64,000 nt of DNA, from the NCBI GenBank assembly GCA_030545055.2, contig CM061531.1, positions 52,778,705 to 52,842,704 of the forward strand, read 5' to 3'. Each line of letters begins with the position of its first letter. Position 1 is the first letter of the stretch. The stretch comes from Neoaliturus tenellus. Taxonomy: Eukaryota > Arthropoda > Insecta > Hemiptera > Cicadellidae. This document shows, one piece after another, positions 46,445 to 60,592 of this stretch. The notes below the pieces were generated by a model, which did no database searches, had not been told where the DNA came from, and saw only the letters and a list, made by a program, of their open reading frames with translations. Position numbers and translations under genes: made by a program.

Positions 46445-49322
46445 ACTCGCCTACGGCTCGATGGGGCTTCGCCCCATGCCCCTTAGGGGTTTCCCTAAAT
46501 TGGTAAATTAATAAGAAGTCAAGTTGTTAAACAGGTTAGTTCCAACCGAAGAACGGGTCAGCCGAGACAGTAACAAAACTATCTAATACTCTAAATTCAC
46601 AATCGATAGTAAAAAAAGCTTTAATAATCTCCTATTAGTAGGTTTTAATACTCCTCCTTAGTAAATAGTTTTAAAAAAAATTGAGCTGTGAGATAAATAT
46701 TATTTATGTAAATATTCTAGGTGTTATGCTTGATGGAGGGTCCAACCCAATAATTGGTTGCCCCAATTCCTTAAATTACTGTCAAAACCTCATACAATGA
46801 ACAGGCTAGTTGAGGGCTCAACTCCAACGGCAGTAACAGAAGCTGCCAATATACACTACTCACAATAAATAATAATAAGCTTTGAAATTTGCTCACGGCT
46901 CATGGTATAATCCCACTCCCCCCTTAATTCGTAAAAAATATAATGGAGTTGTGAAATATTAATGAACTATGTAAATAGTCATGCTCAAAAGTTGTGTAAA
47001 AATTTGGAGATACGATTATGATTGCACATGATTGAGGTAATAATAGCTGTATTCTGAAAAGATAAAAGTGGAATAAAATTATAAGTTTATATAGAGGATC
47101 GTTGTATGTAATAGAAGAAAAACGGGACAAAATCAAGATATATGAAATTATAAAAAAAAATGGTATAGGCTAAGATGCTTCAGTTCCGCCACGGGGTGGC
47201 CAAGAAACGCAGGAATCATATATGTACCATATAGAGAAACGATAACAATTTTATCATTCAAAATCAGAAATTATTAGTTTAACAATTTTAAATGTTATAT
47301 ATATATATATATATATTAGTTCAGAAAATTAATAAAAATAGAGCCCTAGTAGTATGTAATAGATCACCGGGTATTAGGTACTATAATCATGAAGTCTTTA
47401 AGTCTTTATATAGTCTTAAAATGAAGAAAGCTGCAACTTAAGAACCATAAAATCGGCGTACATTATGCATTTTCAACCAATGGTAGTAAAAAAAAAACCA
47501 ATTGTGAAATAATAGCCAAAAAAGGATTATCGGTTAAATTAAAATATACTGAAAGAGTTACAATAACTGATAAGTATAGAATAGTTTTAAATTACAACAA
47601 TAATAGGGTTAATCGAGACTTTAGGTGAGAGCACTGCATTGAGGAAGTTTGACGGACAAAGTGGCAGCGAGAAAAATTACTATTGAGTTTAATTCAATTG
47701 GTTATTATAATATTTCTCAGCCCGATGGGTCATCAGATATGTAGATGGTTTAAAAAAAACGTCGGAAGTAGGTAAACATTAGCCAAGGTAAGAATGGAAA
47801 GTTCAATCGTTCTATAACTTGATATGTTCAATCGTTTCCTAAACTAAAATCTAAGCCTGATTGGACGGCAGCAAATAGGTCAAAGACCGGATGTCAAACG
47901 TGTTGGGACACGTTCAACCTTCAAAGTAAAACTGCACCAGAACTATCAACTGAAGCGCTATATTCAATCTGGGGATTCATATAGAGAGACAGCATACAAA
48001 TAGTAGAAAATTAAGAATAATTACTGTATTAGGGTTTTTTTTGTGCGAAAACCTACAAGAAATTTTCCAGCATGAGAAGACTAAAGTCTAGAAAATGTAG
48101 TAAGACCTACAATATTTTTAGCAATTAATCATTTACTTTGCGGGCGTTACTGCGGCAAAAAATATGCAGTACTAGAATAATATGTTTAAAGTATTCGCAC
48201 AAGCTTCGTAGAGCTCACCATAGTAATGATAAAATTAATAATATAATATTGTAACAAAGTATTCCAGCACTACGCTCAATCGTCTCTCAAAAGACAAGAG
48301 TAATAGCAATAGCCAATATGAACAAATGAATTTAAATAAAACGAAACGAGAACCTCACATTTCAATCAACATTTTCGTATTACTTTAGAGTACGTGCATT
48401 AAATTTATTTCACCATCCTTAAAACAAATGCTATATTACAGTTACAGCTATATTACAATATACTGTAAACTGAAATTTACACTAACGTAGTTTATACAAC
48501 GCTTAAGATCACTGCTCAGCAAAACTGTCACGAAAACTTCATCAGGAACAGGTGTGGTTAAAAGACATAATTTAAATACAACCGAGAATTAAGCGACCTT
48601 AATTTAAAGTTACTATAGAAATCATAGCGGACATCACCTAAATGTAAATATACGCTTTCGATTCAGTAAACTTCATTTTCAATAATAACACAACAATCAG
48701 AAGGAAAACCATACGCAAACAACTATGCACCCAATTGAGAGTAATTATCAGGAAGAGGTGTAGTTAAAAGACATCATTTAAATACAAGCGAGAACTAAGC
48801 GACTATAATAGCGCTCCAAGCGATATCTTTAAGAACCAACCTACTTCCTTACCGACACCTCGGTATTTTTATAATTTGAAAGTTGAAAATTTGTAGTTTT
48901 TGGGCATAATAAAATCAAAGCTAGTATTACCCTGGTGAAATAACCCGCTCTCAATGCATCGAATCACCGTCGTGTACATGAAGATGTTCATGTTCGTATG
49001 AAATACAATATTTGTATCAAACACGGGTGTAGTTGTAAGAGATCATTTAAACACGAGCGAGAACTAAACCTGCAAGATCTACGTTACCCAAACGGTGATA
49101 TATGCTCACACGGCTGAACTACGTTACCGACAAATCTATATTTTTTACCTTTTTTATAGTTTAAAAGTAAAAAAATCGTAGTTTTATGATTTTCCCTAAA
49201 TTGAAACATCTCAAAGAATGTCCATGCCAAATTTCAAGTCTCTATCTTAAACGGTCGCTTCAGGAAATTAATATCATCAGTGAGTGAGTGAGTCAGTTAC
49301 ACATGGGGCTGTATATATTATA
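46445..49322 (-). mobile_element. Non-autonomous Helitron unit U5 (type A, 2879 bp)
   Basis: Nearly identical to U2 over its length: same 4G/4C TTC hairpin, promoter-like blocks and fossil gene start. The TA tract is (TA)10 (about 47296). I saw only scattered single-base differences (for example AAGCTGCAAC against AAGTTGCAAC near 47430). Its high-coordinate border uses the AATTAATATCATCAGTGAGT form, unlike U2. Confidence 0.8.
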
Positions 49323-52194
49323 GACTCGCCTACGGCTCGATGGGGCTTCGCCCCATGCCCCTTAGGGGTTTCCCTAAATTGGTAAATTAATAAGAAGTCA
49401 AGTTGTTAAACAGGTTAGTTCCAACCGAAGAACGGGTCAGCCGAGACAGTAACAAAACTATCTAATACTCTAAATTCACAATCGATAGTAAAAAAAGCTT
49501 TAATAATCTCCTATTAGTAGGTTTTAATACTCCTCCTTAGTAAATAGTTTTAAAAAAAATTGAGCTGTGAGATAAATATTATTTATGTAAATATTCTAGG
49601 TGTTATGCTTGATGGAGGGTCCAACCCAATAATTGGTTGCCCCAATTCCTTAAATTACTGTCAAAACCTCATACAATGAACAGGCTAGTTGAGGGCTCAA
49701 CTCCAACGGCAGTAACAGAAGCTGCCAATATACACTACTCACAATAAATAATAATAAGCTTTGAAATTTGCTCACGGCTCATGGTATAATCCCACTCCCC
49801 CCTTAATTCGTAAAAAATATAATGGAGTTGTGAAATATTAATGAACTATGTAAATAGTCATGCTCAAAAGTTGTGTAAAAATTTGGAGATACGATTATGA
49901 TTGCACATGATTGAGGTAATAATAGCTGTATTCTGAAAAGATAAAAGTGGAATAAAATTATAAGTTTATATAGAGGATCGTTGTATGTAATAGAAGAAAA
50001 ACGGGACAAAATCAAGATATATGAAATTATAAAAAAAAATGGTATAGGCTAAGATGCTTCAGTTCCGCCACGGGGTGGCCAAGAAACGCAGGAATCATAT
50101 ATGTACCATATAGAGAAACGATAACAATTTTATCATTCAAAATCAGAAATTATTAGTTTAACAATTTTAAATGTTATATATATATATATATATTAGTTCA
50201 GAAAATTAATAAAAATAGAGCCCTAGTAGTATGTAATAGATCACCGGGTATTAGGTACTATAATCATGAAGTCTTTAAGTCTTTATATAGTCTTAAAATG
50301 AAGAAAGTTGCAACTTAAGAACCATAAAATCGGCGTACATTATGCATTTTCAACCAATGGTAGTAAAAAAAAACCAATTGTGAAATAATAGCCAAAAAAG
50401 GATTATCGGTTAAATTAAAATATACTGAAAGAGTTACAATAACTGATAAGTATAGAATAGTTTTAAATTACAACAATAATAGGGTTAATCGAGACTTTAG
50501 GTGAGAGCACTGCATTGAGGAAGTTTGACGGACAAAGTGGCAGCGAGAAAAATTACTATTGAGTTTAATTCAATTGGTTATTATAATATTTCTCAGCCCG
50601 ATGGGTCATCAGATATGTAGATGGTTTAAAAAAAACGTCGGAAGTAGGTAAACATTAGCCAAGGTAAGAATGGAAAGTTCAATCGTTCTATAACTTGATA
50701 TGTTCAATCGTTTCCTAAACTAAAATCTAAGCCTGATTGGACGGCAGCAAATAGGTCAAAGACCGGATGTCAAACGTGTTGGGACACGTTCAACCTTCAA
50801 AGTAAAACTGCACCAGAACTATCAACTGAAGCGCTATATTCAATCTGGGGATTCATATAGAGAGACAGCATACAAATAGTAGAAAATTAAGAATAATTAC
50901 TGTATTAGGGTTTTTTTTGTGCGAAAACCTACAAGAAATTTTCCAGCATGAGAAGACTAAAGTCTAGAAAATGTAGTAAGACCTACAATATTTTTAGCAA
51001 TTAATCATTTACTTTGCGGGCGTTACTGCGGCAAAAAATATGCAGTACTAGAATAATATGTTTAAAGTATTCGCACAAGCTTCGTAGAGCTCACCATAGT
51101 AATGATAAAATTAATAATATAATATTGTAACAAAGTATTCCAGCACTACGCTCAATCGTCTCTCAAAAGACAAGAGTAATAGCAATAGCCAATATGAACA
51201 AATGAATTTAAATAAAACGAAACGAGAACCTCACATTTCAATCAACATTTTCGTATTACTTTAGAGTACGTGCATTAAATTTATTTCACCATCCTTAAAA
51301 CAAATGCTATATTACAGTTACAGCTATATTACAATATACTGTAAACTGAAATTTACACTAACGTAGTTTATACAACGCTTAAGATCACTGCTCAGCAAAA
51401 CTGTCACGAAAACTTCATCAGGAACAGGTGTGGTTAAAAGACATAATTTAAATACAACCGAGAATTAAGCGACCTTAATTTAAAGTTACTATAGAAATCA
51501 TAGCGGACATCACCTAAATGTAAATATACGCTTTCGATTCAGTAAACTTCATTTTCAATAATAACACAACAATCAGAAGGAAAACCATACGCAAACAACT
51601 ATGCACCCAATTGAGAGTAATTATCAGGAAGAGGTGTAGTTAAAAGACATCATTTAAATACAAGCGAGAACTAAGCGACTATAATAGCGCTCCAAGCGAT
51701 ATCTTTAAGAACCAACCTACTTCCTTACCGACACCTCGGTATTTTTATAATTTGAAAGTTGAAAATTTGTAGTTTTTGGGCATAATAAAATCAAAGCTAG
51801 TATTACCCTGGTGAAATAACCCGCTCTCAATGCATCGAATCACCGTCGTGTACATGAAGATGTTCATGTTCGTATGAAATACAATATTTGTATCAAACAC
51901 GGGTGTAGTTGTAAGAGATCATTTAAACACGAGCGAGAACTAAACCTGCAAGATCTACGTTACCCAAACGGTGATATATGCTCACACGGCTGAACTACGT
52001 TACCGACAAATCTATATTTTTTACCTTTTTTATAGTTTAAAAGTAAAAAAATCGTAGTTTTATGATTTTCCCTAAATTGAAACATCTCAAAGAATGTCCA
52101 TGCCAAATTTCAAGTCTCTATCTTAAACGGTCGCTTCAGGACATTACTATCATCAGTGAGTCAGTCAGTTACACATAGGGCTGTATATATTATA
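49323..52194 (-). mobile_element. Non-autonomous Helitron unit U6 (type A, 2872 bp)
   Basis: Nearly identical to U2 and U5, with (TA)9 near 50174. Its border towards U7 has the ATTACTATCATCAGTGAGTC form seen at U2/U3 and U9/U10. It contains the same fossil gene start and three promoter-like blocks. Confidence 0.8.
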
Positions 52195-54834
52195 GACTCA
52201 CCTACGGCTCGATGGGGGCTCCGCCCCCATGCCCCCTTTGGAGGTTGCCCCGAATTCGTTGAATAATTTAAAGTCAAGTATTGAACAGGCTAGTTCCACC
52301 AACTAACTGGACAGCGAAGACAGTAACAAAACGGGCGAATACGCACTCTTCACAATCAATAATAATAATAACAATAACAATAATATCCTTTGAAAATATT
52401 TCACGGGGCTCAGCCCCCATGCCCCCTAGTTGATTTTACTAATTTCGTTAATCATTCACAAAGTCTCAAATAATGAACTTTCTAGTTCCACTAAAGTACT
52501 GAACAGGCTAGTTCCATCGAAGTTTTGAAAAGCTAAGTTTTAAATAACGTGTAACTCTACTACAAAAGTGTGTGATACTAACTCCTCCACGTTACCAACC
52601 ACTTGGTCTGGAACGTCAACGATTTTAGATGCGGCACAGAAAAATTGCAATGGGGCAAAATTAATCCAAATTAAGTATCTTTAAATAAAATTTTCATTGA
52701 TAAAAAAATGTAATGTGCCCACTATAGCAAAACAATAATGCTAAAAAATAGAAAATAATTGACTATGTGAAAATAACTATTAAAATAATAAAATAATCAA
52801 ACTATAATAATGCATAAACTAAAGAAATTGAAAGTAACACTTAAACCAAATCTAGCATCGCCAACCACGATATTAAAATAATCGGAAAATAAAAACTAAT
52901 AAAAATTGAAGTTTTTAAAAGCTAAGTTATTAATTTACTTGTAACTCTACTAAAATGTGTGATGCTAACTATTCCACGTTACCAACTACTTAGTCTGAAA
53001 CGTCAACGAGTTAACATGCGTCACATTAAAATTGCAATGGGTCAAAATTATTCCAAATTAAGTATTTTTAAATGAGATTTTCGTAAATTTTAAAAATAAT
53101 GTAATATGCTCATTAGAGTAAAACAATAATGCTAAAAAATAGAAAATAACCAATAGTAAGTTTGAATATTACTATTAAAATAATAAAAAAAATCAAGCTA
53201 TGCTAGTTAATAAACTTAAGAAATTAAAAATACAATTTGAACTAAATATAGTATCGCCAACCACGATATTAAAAGAATCTGCTGATACATACTAATTAAA
53301 AATAAAAACTTGTATATTTCAGGATATAGAAGAAAAACGTTTAAATTACTGAAATAGCAAATAACATTCAAATCAATAAGCGAAAACAAGAATTAAATAA
53401 CATGAAAACAAAATCATAGGAAATAATAAAAACGGGGTAGATCCGCAAAAAACCCCTACTATTACAAACTACTGCTAATTATAAGAATATAAAATCTAGA
53501 CCTGTGAAATAATAATTTATCCATAAAAACCTGTTAGTTTTGTTCAATAGCCGTTTAAAAATTCTTAAAATCATATTTTAAGTGTGTATTAAAATAAAAT
53601 ATAAAACACTGATTATAAACAATGCAGAAAGATAATACTTAACTGTCTATTAAGTATCGTACTAAGTAATAGGAGTATATAACGTTAAGATCACGGCACG
53701 AGCTACACAGAAAATTCATTGAATGCGTAATTCGGCTGAGGGGTTCACATAGGGTGAATTTGAATAAGTAATCTAAAATAAATTGAAATTAAACGAGAAC
53801 CTAACATTTAAATCTATTACTTTTGCTCAACACTTATTTAAACATTCTCAAAAACAAATTTTAAGTGTGAAAAATTCGAATATAAGACACTAAATATAAA
53901 TCAAACAGAAAGATAATAATAAACTGTCTATTAAGTATTGTACAAAGTAATCGAAGTATGTTACGTTAAGATCACGGCTCAAGCTTCACAGAAAATCCAT
54001 TCAATGCGAAGTTCAGCGGAGAATAATCCCGTGTGAATTTGAATAAGTAATCTAAAATAAATTGAAACAAAACGAGAACCTACATTTAAATCTGTTAGTT
54101 CAGCTAAACAGTTATTTAAAAATTCCCTAAAACATATTTATGATGTGTGTAAAATATAAAAGAAACGAGCTTTCAATGCAGCATAATCTCATTGCTATTT
54201 AGAAGTCAAATGGATAAGTTTATTATGTATGAGGGATACTAACGTTGCCAATAGCAAGGAAGCAGGTGTAGTTGAAAGACATGATTTAAATACAAGCGAG
54301 AACTAAGCGACTATTCACCCGCCATGGGAAATTAATTCATAGTGGGAGAAGAAAATTCACCTTTGGTAAACATTCAAGATCGCGCATATGCTACAAATTA
54401 GGGAATTATCACTGTATATATTATCGAGTATAACCCTGGGTCCCTGGTGAAATAACCCGCTCTCTATACAAATTAACGCCGTAGTTTACAATATATATAA
54501 GAGTATCCATCGAAGGATACCACGAGTATATCAAACACGGGTGTAGTTGAAAGAGATCATTTAAACACGAGCGAGAACTAAACCTGAAGAGTGATCTACG
54601 ATACCACGCGGTGATATACGCTGATACGGCTGAACTACGTTACCGACAAATCTATATTTTTTACCTTTTCTATAGTTTAAAAGTAAAAAAGTTGTAGTTT
54701 TATGATTTTTCCTAAATTGAAACATCTCAATGAATGTCCATGCCAAATTTCAAGTCTCTATCTTAAACGGTCGCTTCAGGAATTTAAGATCATCAGTGAG
54801 TCAGTCAGTTACACATGGGGCTGTATATAATATG
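52195..54834 (-). mobile_element. Non-autonomous Helitron unit U7 (type B, 2640 bp)
   Basis: Closest to U1 (same CCCCTTTGGAGGTTGCCCCG after the hairpin), with one boundary variant: GACTCACCTACGGC in place of GACTCGCCTACGGC. Promoter-like blocks lie at about 54263 and 54538, with a degenerate protease-domain start between them. It is the likely donor of the converted tract in U10. Confidence 0.78.
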
Positions 54835-57722
54835 GACTCGCCTACGGCTCGATGGGGGCTCCGCCCCCATGCCCCCTTAGGAGTTGCCCCCTAGTTTGAA
54901 TTAATAAAAAGTCAAGTTTGAAATAGTTTCGTTTAACAGAAGAACTGGACAGCCAAGACAGTAACAAAACCGTCTAATACACTAAATTCACAATCAATAG
55001 TAAAAAAAGCTTTAATAATCTCCTATGAATAAGTTTTAATAGCCCTCCTTAGTAAATAGTTTTAAAAAATTGAGCTATGAGATAAATATTATTTATGTAA
55101 ATATTCTAGGTGTTATGCTTGATGGAGGGTCCAACCCAATAATTGGTTGCCCCAATTCCGTAAATTACTGTCAAAACCTCATACAATGAACAGGCTAGTT
55201 GAGGGCTTAACTCCAATGGCAGTAACAGAAGCCGCCAATACACACTACTCACAATAAATAATAATAAGCTTTGAAATTTTCTCATGGCTCATGGTATAAT
55301 CCAACTCCCCCCTTAATTCGTAAAAAAATATAATGGAGTTGTGAAATATTAATGAACTATGTAAATAGTCATGCTCAAAAGTTGTTGTGTAAAAATTTGG
55401 AGATACGATTATGATTGCACATGATTGAGGTAATAATAGCTGTATTCTGAAAAGATAAAAGTGGAATAAAATTATAAGTTTATATAGAGGATCGTTGTAT
55501 GTAATAGAAGAAAAACGGGACAAAATCAGGATATTTGAAATTTTAAAAAATGTTATAGGCTAAGATGCTTCAGTTCCGCCACGGGGTGGCCAAGAAACGC
55601 AGGAATCATATATGTACCATATAGAGAAACGATAACAATTTTATCATTCAAAATCAGCAATTATTAGTTTAACAATTTTAAATGTTATATATATATATAT
55701 TAGTTCAGAAAATTAATAAAAATAGAATCCTAGTAGTATGTAATAGATCACAGGGTATTAGGTACTATAATCATGAAGTCTTAAAGTCTTTATATAGTCT
55801 TAAAATGAAGAAAGTTGCAACTTAAGAACCATAAAATCGGCGTACATTATGCATTTTCAACCAATGGTAGTAAAAAAAAAAAACAATTGTGAAATAATAG
55901 CCAAAAAAGGATTATCGGTTAAATTAAAATATACTGAAAGAGTTACAATAATTGATAAGTATAGAATAGTTTTAAATTACAACAATAATAGGGTTAATCG
56001 AGACTTTAGGCGAGAGCACTGCATTGAGGAAGTTTGTCGGACAAAGTGGCAGCGAGAAAAATTAATATCGATTTTAATTCAATTGGTTATTATAATATTT
56101 CTCAGCCTGATGGGTCATCAAATATGTAGATGGTTTTAAAAAACGTCGGAAGTAGGTAAACGTTAGCCAAGGTAAGAATGGAAAGTTCAATCGTTCTATA
56201 ACTTGATTTGTTCAATCGTTTCCTAAACTAAAATCTAAGCCTGATTGGACGGCAGCAAATAGGTCAAAGACCGGGTGTCAAACGTGTTGGGACACGTTCA
56301 ACCTTAAAAGTAAAACTGCACCAGAACTATCAACTGAAGCGCTATATTCAATCTGGGGATTCATATAGAGAGACAGCATACAAATAGTAGAAAATTAAGA
56401 ATAATTACTGTATTAGGGGTTTTTTGTGCGAAAACCTACAAGAAATTTTCCAGCATGAGAAGACTAAAGTCTAGGAAATGTAGTAAGACCTAAAATATTT
56501 TTAGTAATTAATCATTTACTTTACGGGCGTTACTGCGGCAAAAAATATGCAGTACTAAAATAATATGTTTAAAGTATTCGCACAAGCTTCGTAGAGCTCA
56601 CCATTGTAATGTTAAAATTAATAATATAATATTATAACAAAGTATTCCAGCACTACGCTCAATCGTCTCTCAAAAGACAAGAGTAATAGCAATAGCCAAT
56701 ATGAACAAATGAATTTAAATGAAACGAAACGAGAACCTCACATTTCAATCAACATTTTCGTATTACTTTAGAGTACGTGCATTAAATTTATTTCACCATC
56801 CTTAAAACAAAAGTTATATTACAGTTACAGCTATATTACAATATACTGTAAACTGAAATTTGCACTAACGTAGATTATACAACGTTTAAGATCACTGCTC
56901 TGCAAAACTGTCACGAAAACTTAATCAGGAACAGGTGTGGTCAAAAGACATAATTTAAATACAACCGAGAATTAAGCGACCTTAATTAAAAGTTACTATA
57001 GAAATCAAAGCGGACATCACCTAAATATAAATATACGCTTTCGATTCAGTAAACTTCATTTTCAATAATAACACAGCAATCAGAAGGAAAACCATACGCA
57101 AACAACTATGCACCCAATTGAGAGTAATTATCAGGAAGAGGTGTAGTTAAAAGACATCTTTTAAATACAAGCGAGAACTAAGCGACTATAATAGCGCTCC
57201 AAGCGATATCTTTAAGAACCAACGTACTTCTTAACCGACACCTCGGTATTTTTATAATTTGAAAGTTGAAAATTTGTAGTTTTTGGGCATAACACTGAGT
57301 ATATCAAAGCGAGTATTACCCTGGTGAAATAACCCGCTCTCAATGTATCGAAACACCGTCGTCTACATAGAGATGTTCATGTTTACATAAAATACAATAT
57401 TTGTATCAAACACGGGTGTAGTTGAAAGAGATCAATTAAACACGAGCGAGAACTAAACCTGCAAAGTGATCTACGTTACCCAAACGGTGATATACGCTCA
57501 CTCGGCTGAACTACGTTACCGACAAATCTATATTTTTTACATTTTTTATAGTTTAAAAGTAAAAAAGTTGTAGTTTTATGATTTTCCCTAAATTGAAACA
57601 TCTCAAAGAATGTCCATGCCAAATTTCAAGTCTCTATCTTAAACGGTCGCTTCAGGAATTTAAGATCATCAGTGAGTGAGTCAGTCAGTCAGTCAGTTAC
57701 ACATGGGGCTGTATATATTATA
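54835..57722 (-). mobile_element. Non-autonomous Helitron unit U8 (type A', 2888 bp, divergent)
   Basis: It has type A architecture but many more differences than the other A copies, with (TA)7 and the 5G/5C hairpin. On the plus strand an ATG-initiated 96-codon frame (55849-56139) is open here only; U2, U5, U6 and U9 share two stops in it (GGTGAGAGC for GGCGAGAGC, TTTGACGG for TTTGTCGG). This unit is either an older copy or one that escaped homogenisation. Confidence 0.75.
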
Positions 57723-60592
57723 GACTCGCCTACGGCTCGATGGGGCTTCGCCCCATGCCCCTTAGGGGTTTCCCTAAATTGGTAAATTAATAAGAAGTCA
57801 AGTTGTTAAACAGGTTAGTTCCAACCGAAGAACGGGTCAGCCGAGACAGTAACAAAACTATCTAATACTCTAAATTCACAATCGATAGTAAAAAAAGCTT
57901 TAATAATCTCCTATTAGTAGGTTTTAATACTCCTCCTTAGTAAATAGTTTTAAAAAAAATTGAGCTGTGAGATAAATATTATTTATGTAAATATTCTAGG
58001 TGTTATGCTTGATGGAGGGTCCAACCCAATAATTGGTTGCCCCAATTCCTTAAATTACTGTCAAAACCTCATACAATGAACAGGCTAGTTGAGGGCTCAA
58101 CTCCAACGGCAGTAACAGAAGCTGCCAATATGCACTACTCACAATAAATAATAATAAGCTTTGAAATTTGCTCACGGCTCATGGTATAATCCCACTCCCC
58201 CCTTAATTCGTAAAAAATATAATGGAGTTGTGAAATATTAATGAACTATGTAAATAGTCATGCTCAAAAGTTGTGTAAAAATTTGGAGATACGATTATGA
58301 TTGCACATGATTGAGGTAATAATAGCTGTATTCTGAAAAGATAAAAGTGGAATAAAATTATAAGTTTATATAGAGGATCGTTGTATGTAATAGAAGAAAA
58401 ACGGGACAAAATCAAGATATATGAAATTATAAAAAAAAATGGTATAGGCTAAGATGCTTCAGTTCCGCCACGGGGTGGCCAAGAAACGCAGGAATCATAT
58501 ATGTACCATATAGAGAAACGATAACAATTTTATCATTCAAAATCAGAAATTATTAGTTTAACAATTTTAAATGTTATATATATATATATTAGTTCAGAAA
58601 ATTAATAAAAATAGAGCCCTAGTAGTATGTAATAGATCACAGGGTATTAGGTACTATAATCATGAAGTCTTTAAGTCTTTATATAGTCTTAAAATGAAGA
58701 AAGTTGCAACTTAAGAACCATAAAATCGGCGTACATTATGCATTTTCAACCAATGGTAGTAAAAAAAAACCAATTGTGAAATAATAGCCAAAAAAGGATT
58801 ATCGGTTAAATTAAAATATACTGAAAGAGTTACAATAATTGATAAGTATAGAATAGTTTTAAATTACAACAATAATAGGGTTAATCGAGACTTTAGGTGA
58901 GAGCACTGCATTGAGGAAGTTTGACGGACAAAGTGGCAGCGAGAAAAATTACTATTGAGTTTAATTCAATTGGTTATTATAATATTTCTCAGCCCGATGG
59001 GTCATCAGATATGTAGATGGTTTAAAAAAAACGTCGGAAGTAGGTAAACATTAGCCAAGGTAAGAATGGAAAGTTCAATCGTTCTATAACTTGATATGTT
59101 CAATCGTTTCCTAAACTAAAATCTAAGCCTGATTGGACGGCAGCAAATAGGTCAAAGACCGGATGTCAAACGTGTTGGGACACGTTCAACCTTCAAAGTA
59201 AAACTGCACCAGAACTATCAACTGAAGCGCTATATTCAATCTGGGGATTCATATAGAGAGACAGCATACAAATAGTAGAAAATTAAGAATAATTACTGTA
59301 TTAGGGTTTTTTTTTTGTGCGAAAACCTACAAGAAATTTTCCAGCATGAGAAGACTAAAGTCTAGAAAATGTAGTAAGACCTACAATATTTTTAGCAATT
59401 AATCATTTACTTTGCGGGCGTTACTGCGGCAAAAAATATGCAGTACTAGAGTAATATGTTTAAAGTATTCGCACAAGTTTCGTAGAGCTCACCATAGTAA
59501 TGATAAAATTAATAATATAATATTGTAACAAAGTATTCCAGCACTACGCTCAATCGTCTCTCAAAAGACAAGAGTAATAGCAATAGCCAATATGAACAAA
59601 TGAATTTAAATAAAACGAAACGAGAACCTCACATTTCAATCAACATTTTCGTATTACTTTAGAGTACGTGCATTAAATTTATTTCACCATCCTTAAAACA
59701 AATGCTATATTACAGTTACAGCTATATTACAATATACTGTAAACTGAAATTTACACTAACGTAGTTTATACAACGCTTAAGATCACTGCTCAGCAAAACT
59801 GTCACGAAAACTTCATCAGGAACAGGTGTGGTTAAAAGACATAATTTAAATACAACCGAGAATTAAGCGACCTCAATTTAAAGTTACTATAGAAATCATA
59901 GCGGACATCACCTAAATGTAAATATACGCTTTCGATTCAGTAAACTTCATTTTCAATAATAACACAACAATCAGAAGGAAAACCATACGCAAACAACTAT
60001 GCACCCAATTGAGAGTAATTATCAGGAAGAGGTGTAGTTAAAAGACATCATTTAAATACAAGCGAGAACTAAGCGACTATAATAGCGCTCCAAGCGATAT
60101 CTTTAAGAACCAACCTACTTCCTTACCGACACCTCGGTATTTTTATAATTTGAAAGTTGAAAATTTGTAGTTTTTGGGCATAATAAAATCAAAGCTAGTA
60201 TTACCCTGGTGAAATAACCCGCTCTCAATGCATCGAATCACCGTCGTGTACATGAAGATGTTCATGTTCGTATGAAATACAATATTTGTATCAAACACGG
60301 GTGTAGTTGTAAGAGATCATTTAAACACGAGCGAGAACTAAACCTGCAAGATCTACGTTACCCAAACGGTGATATATGCTCACACGGCTGAACTACGTTA
60401 CCGACAAATCTATATTTTTTACCTTTTTTATAGTTTAAAAGTAAAAAAATCGTAGTTTTATGATTTTTCCTAAATTGAAACATCTCAAAGAATGTCCATG
60501 CCAAATTTCAAGTCTCTATCTTAAACGGTCGCTTCAGGACATTACTATCATCAGTGAGTCAGTCAGTTACACATAGGGCTGTATATATTATA
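57723..60592 (-). mobile_element. Non-autonomous Helitron unit U9 (type A, 2870 bp)
   Basis: Nearly identical to U2, U5 and U6, with (TA)7 near 58575 and the 4G/4C TTC hairpin. A few differences (for example TAATTGATAAG at about 58835) are shared with U8, which fits exchange between neighbours. Confidence 0.8.
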
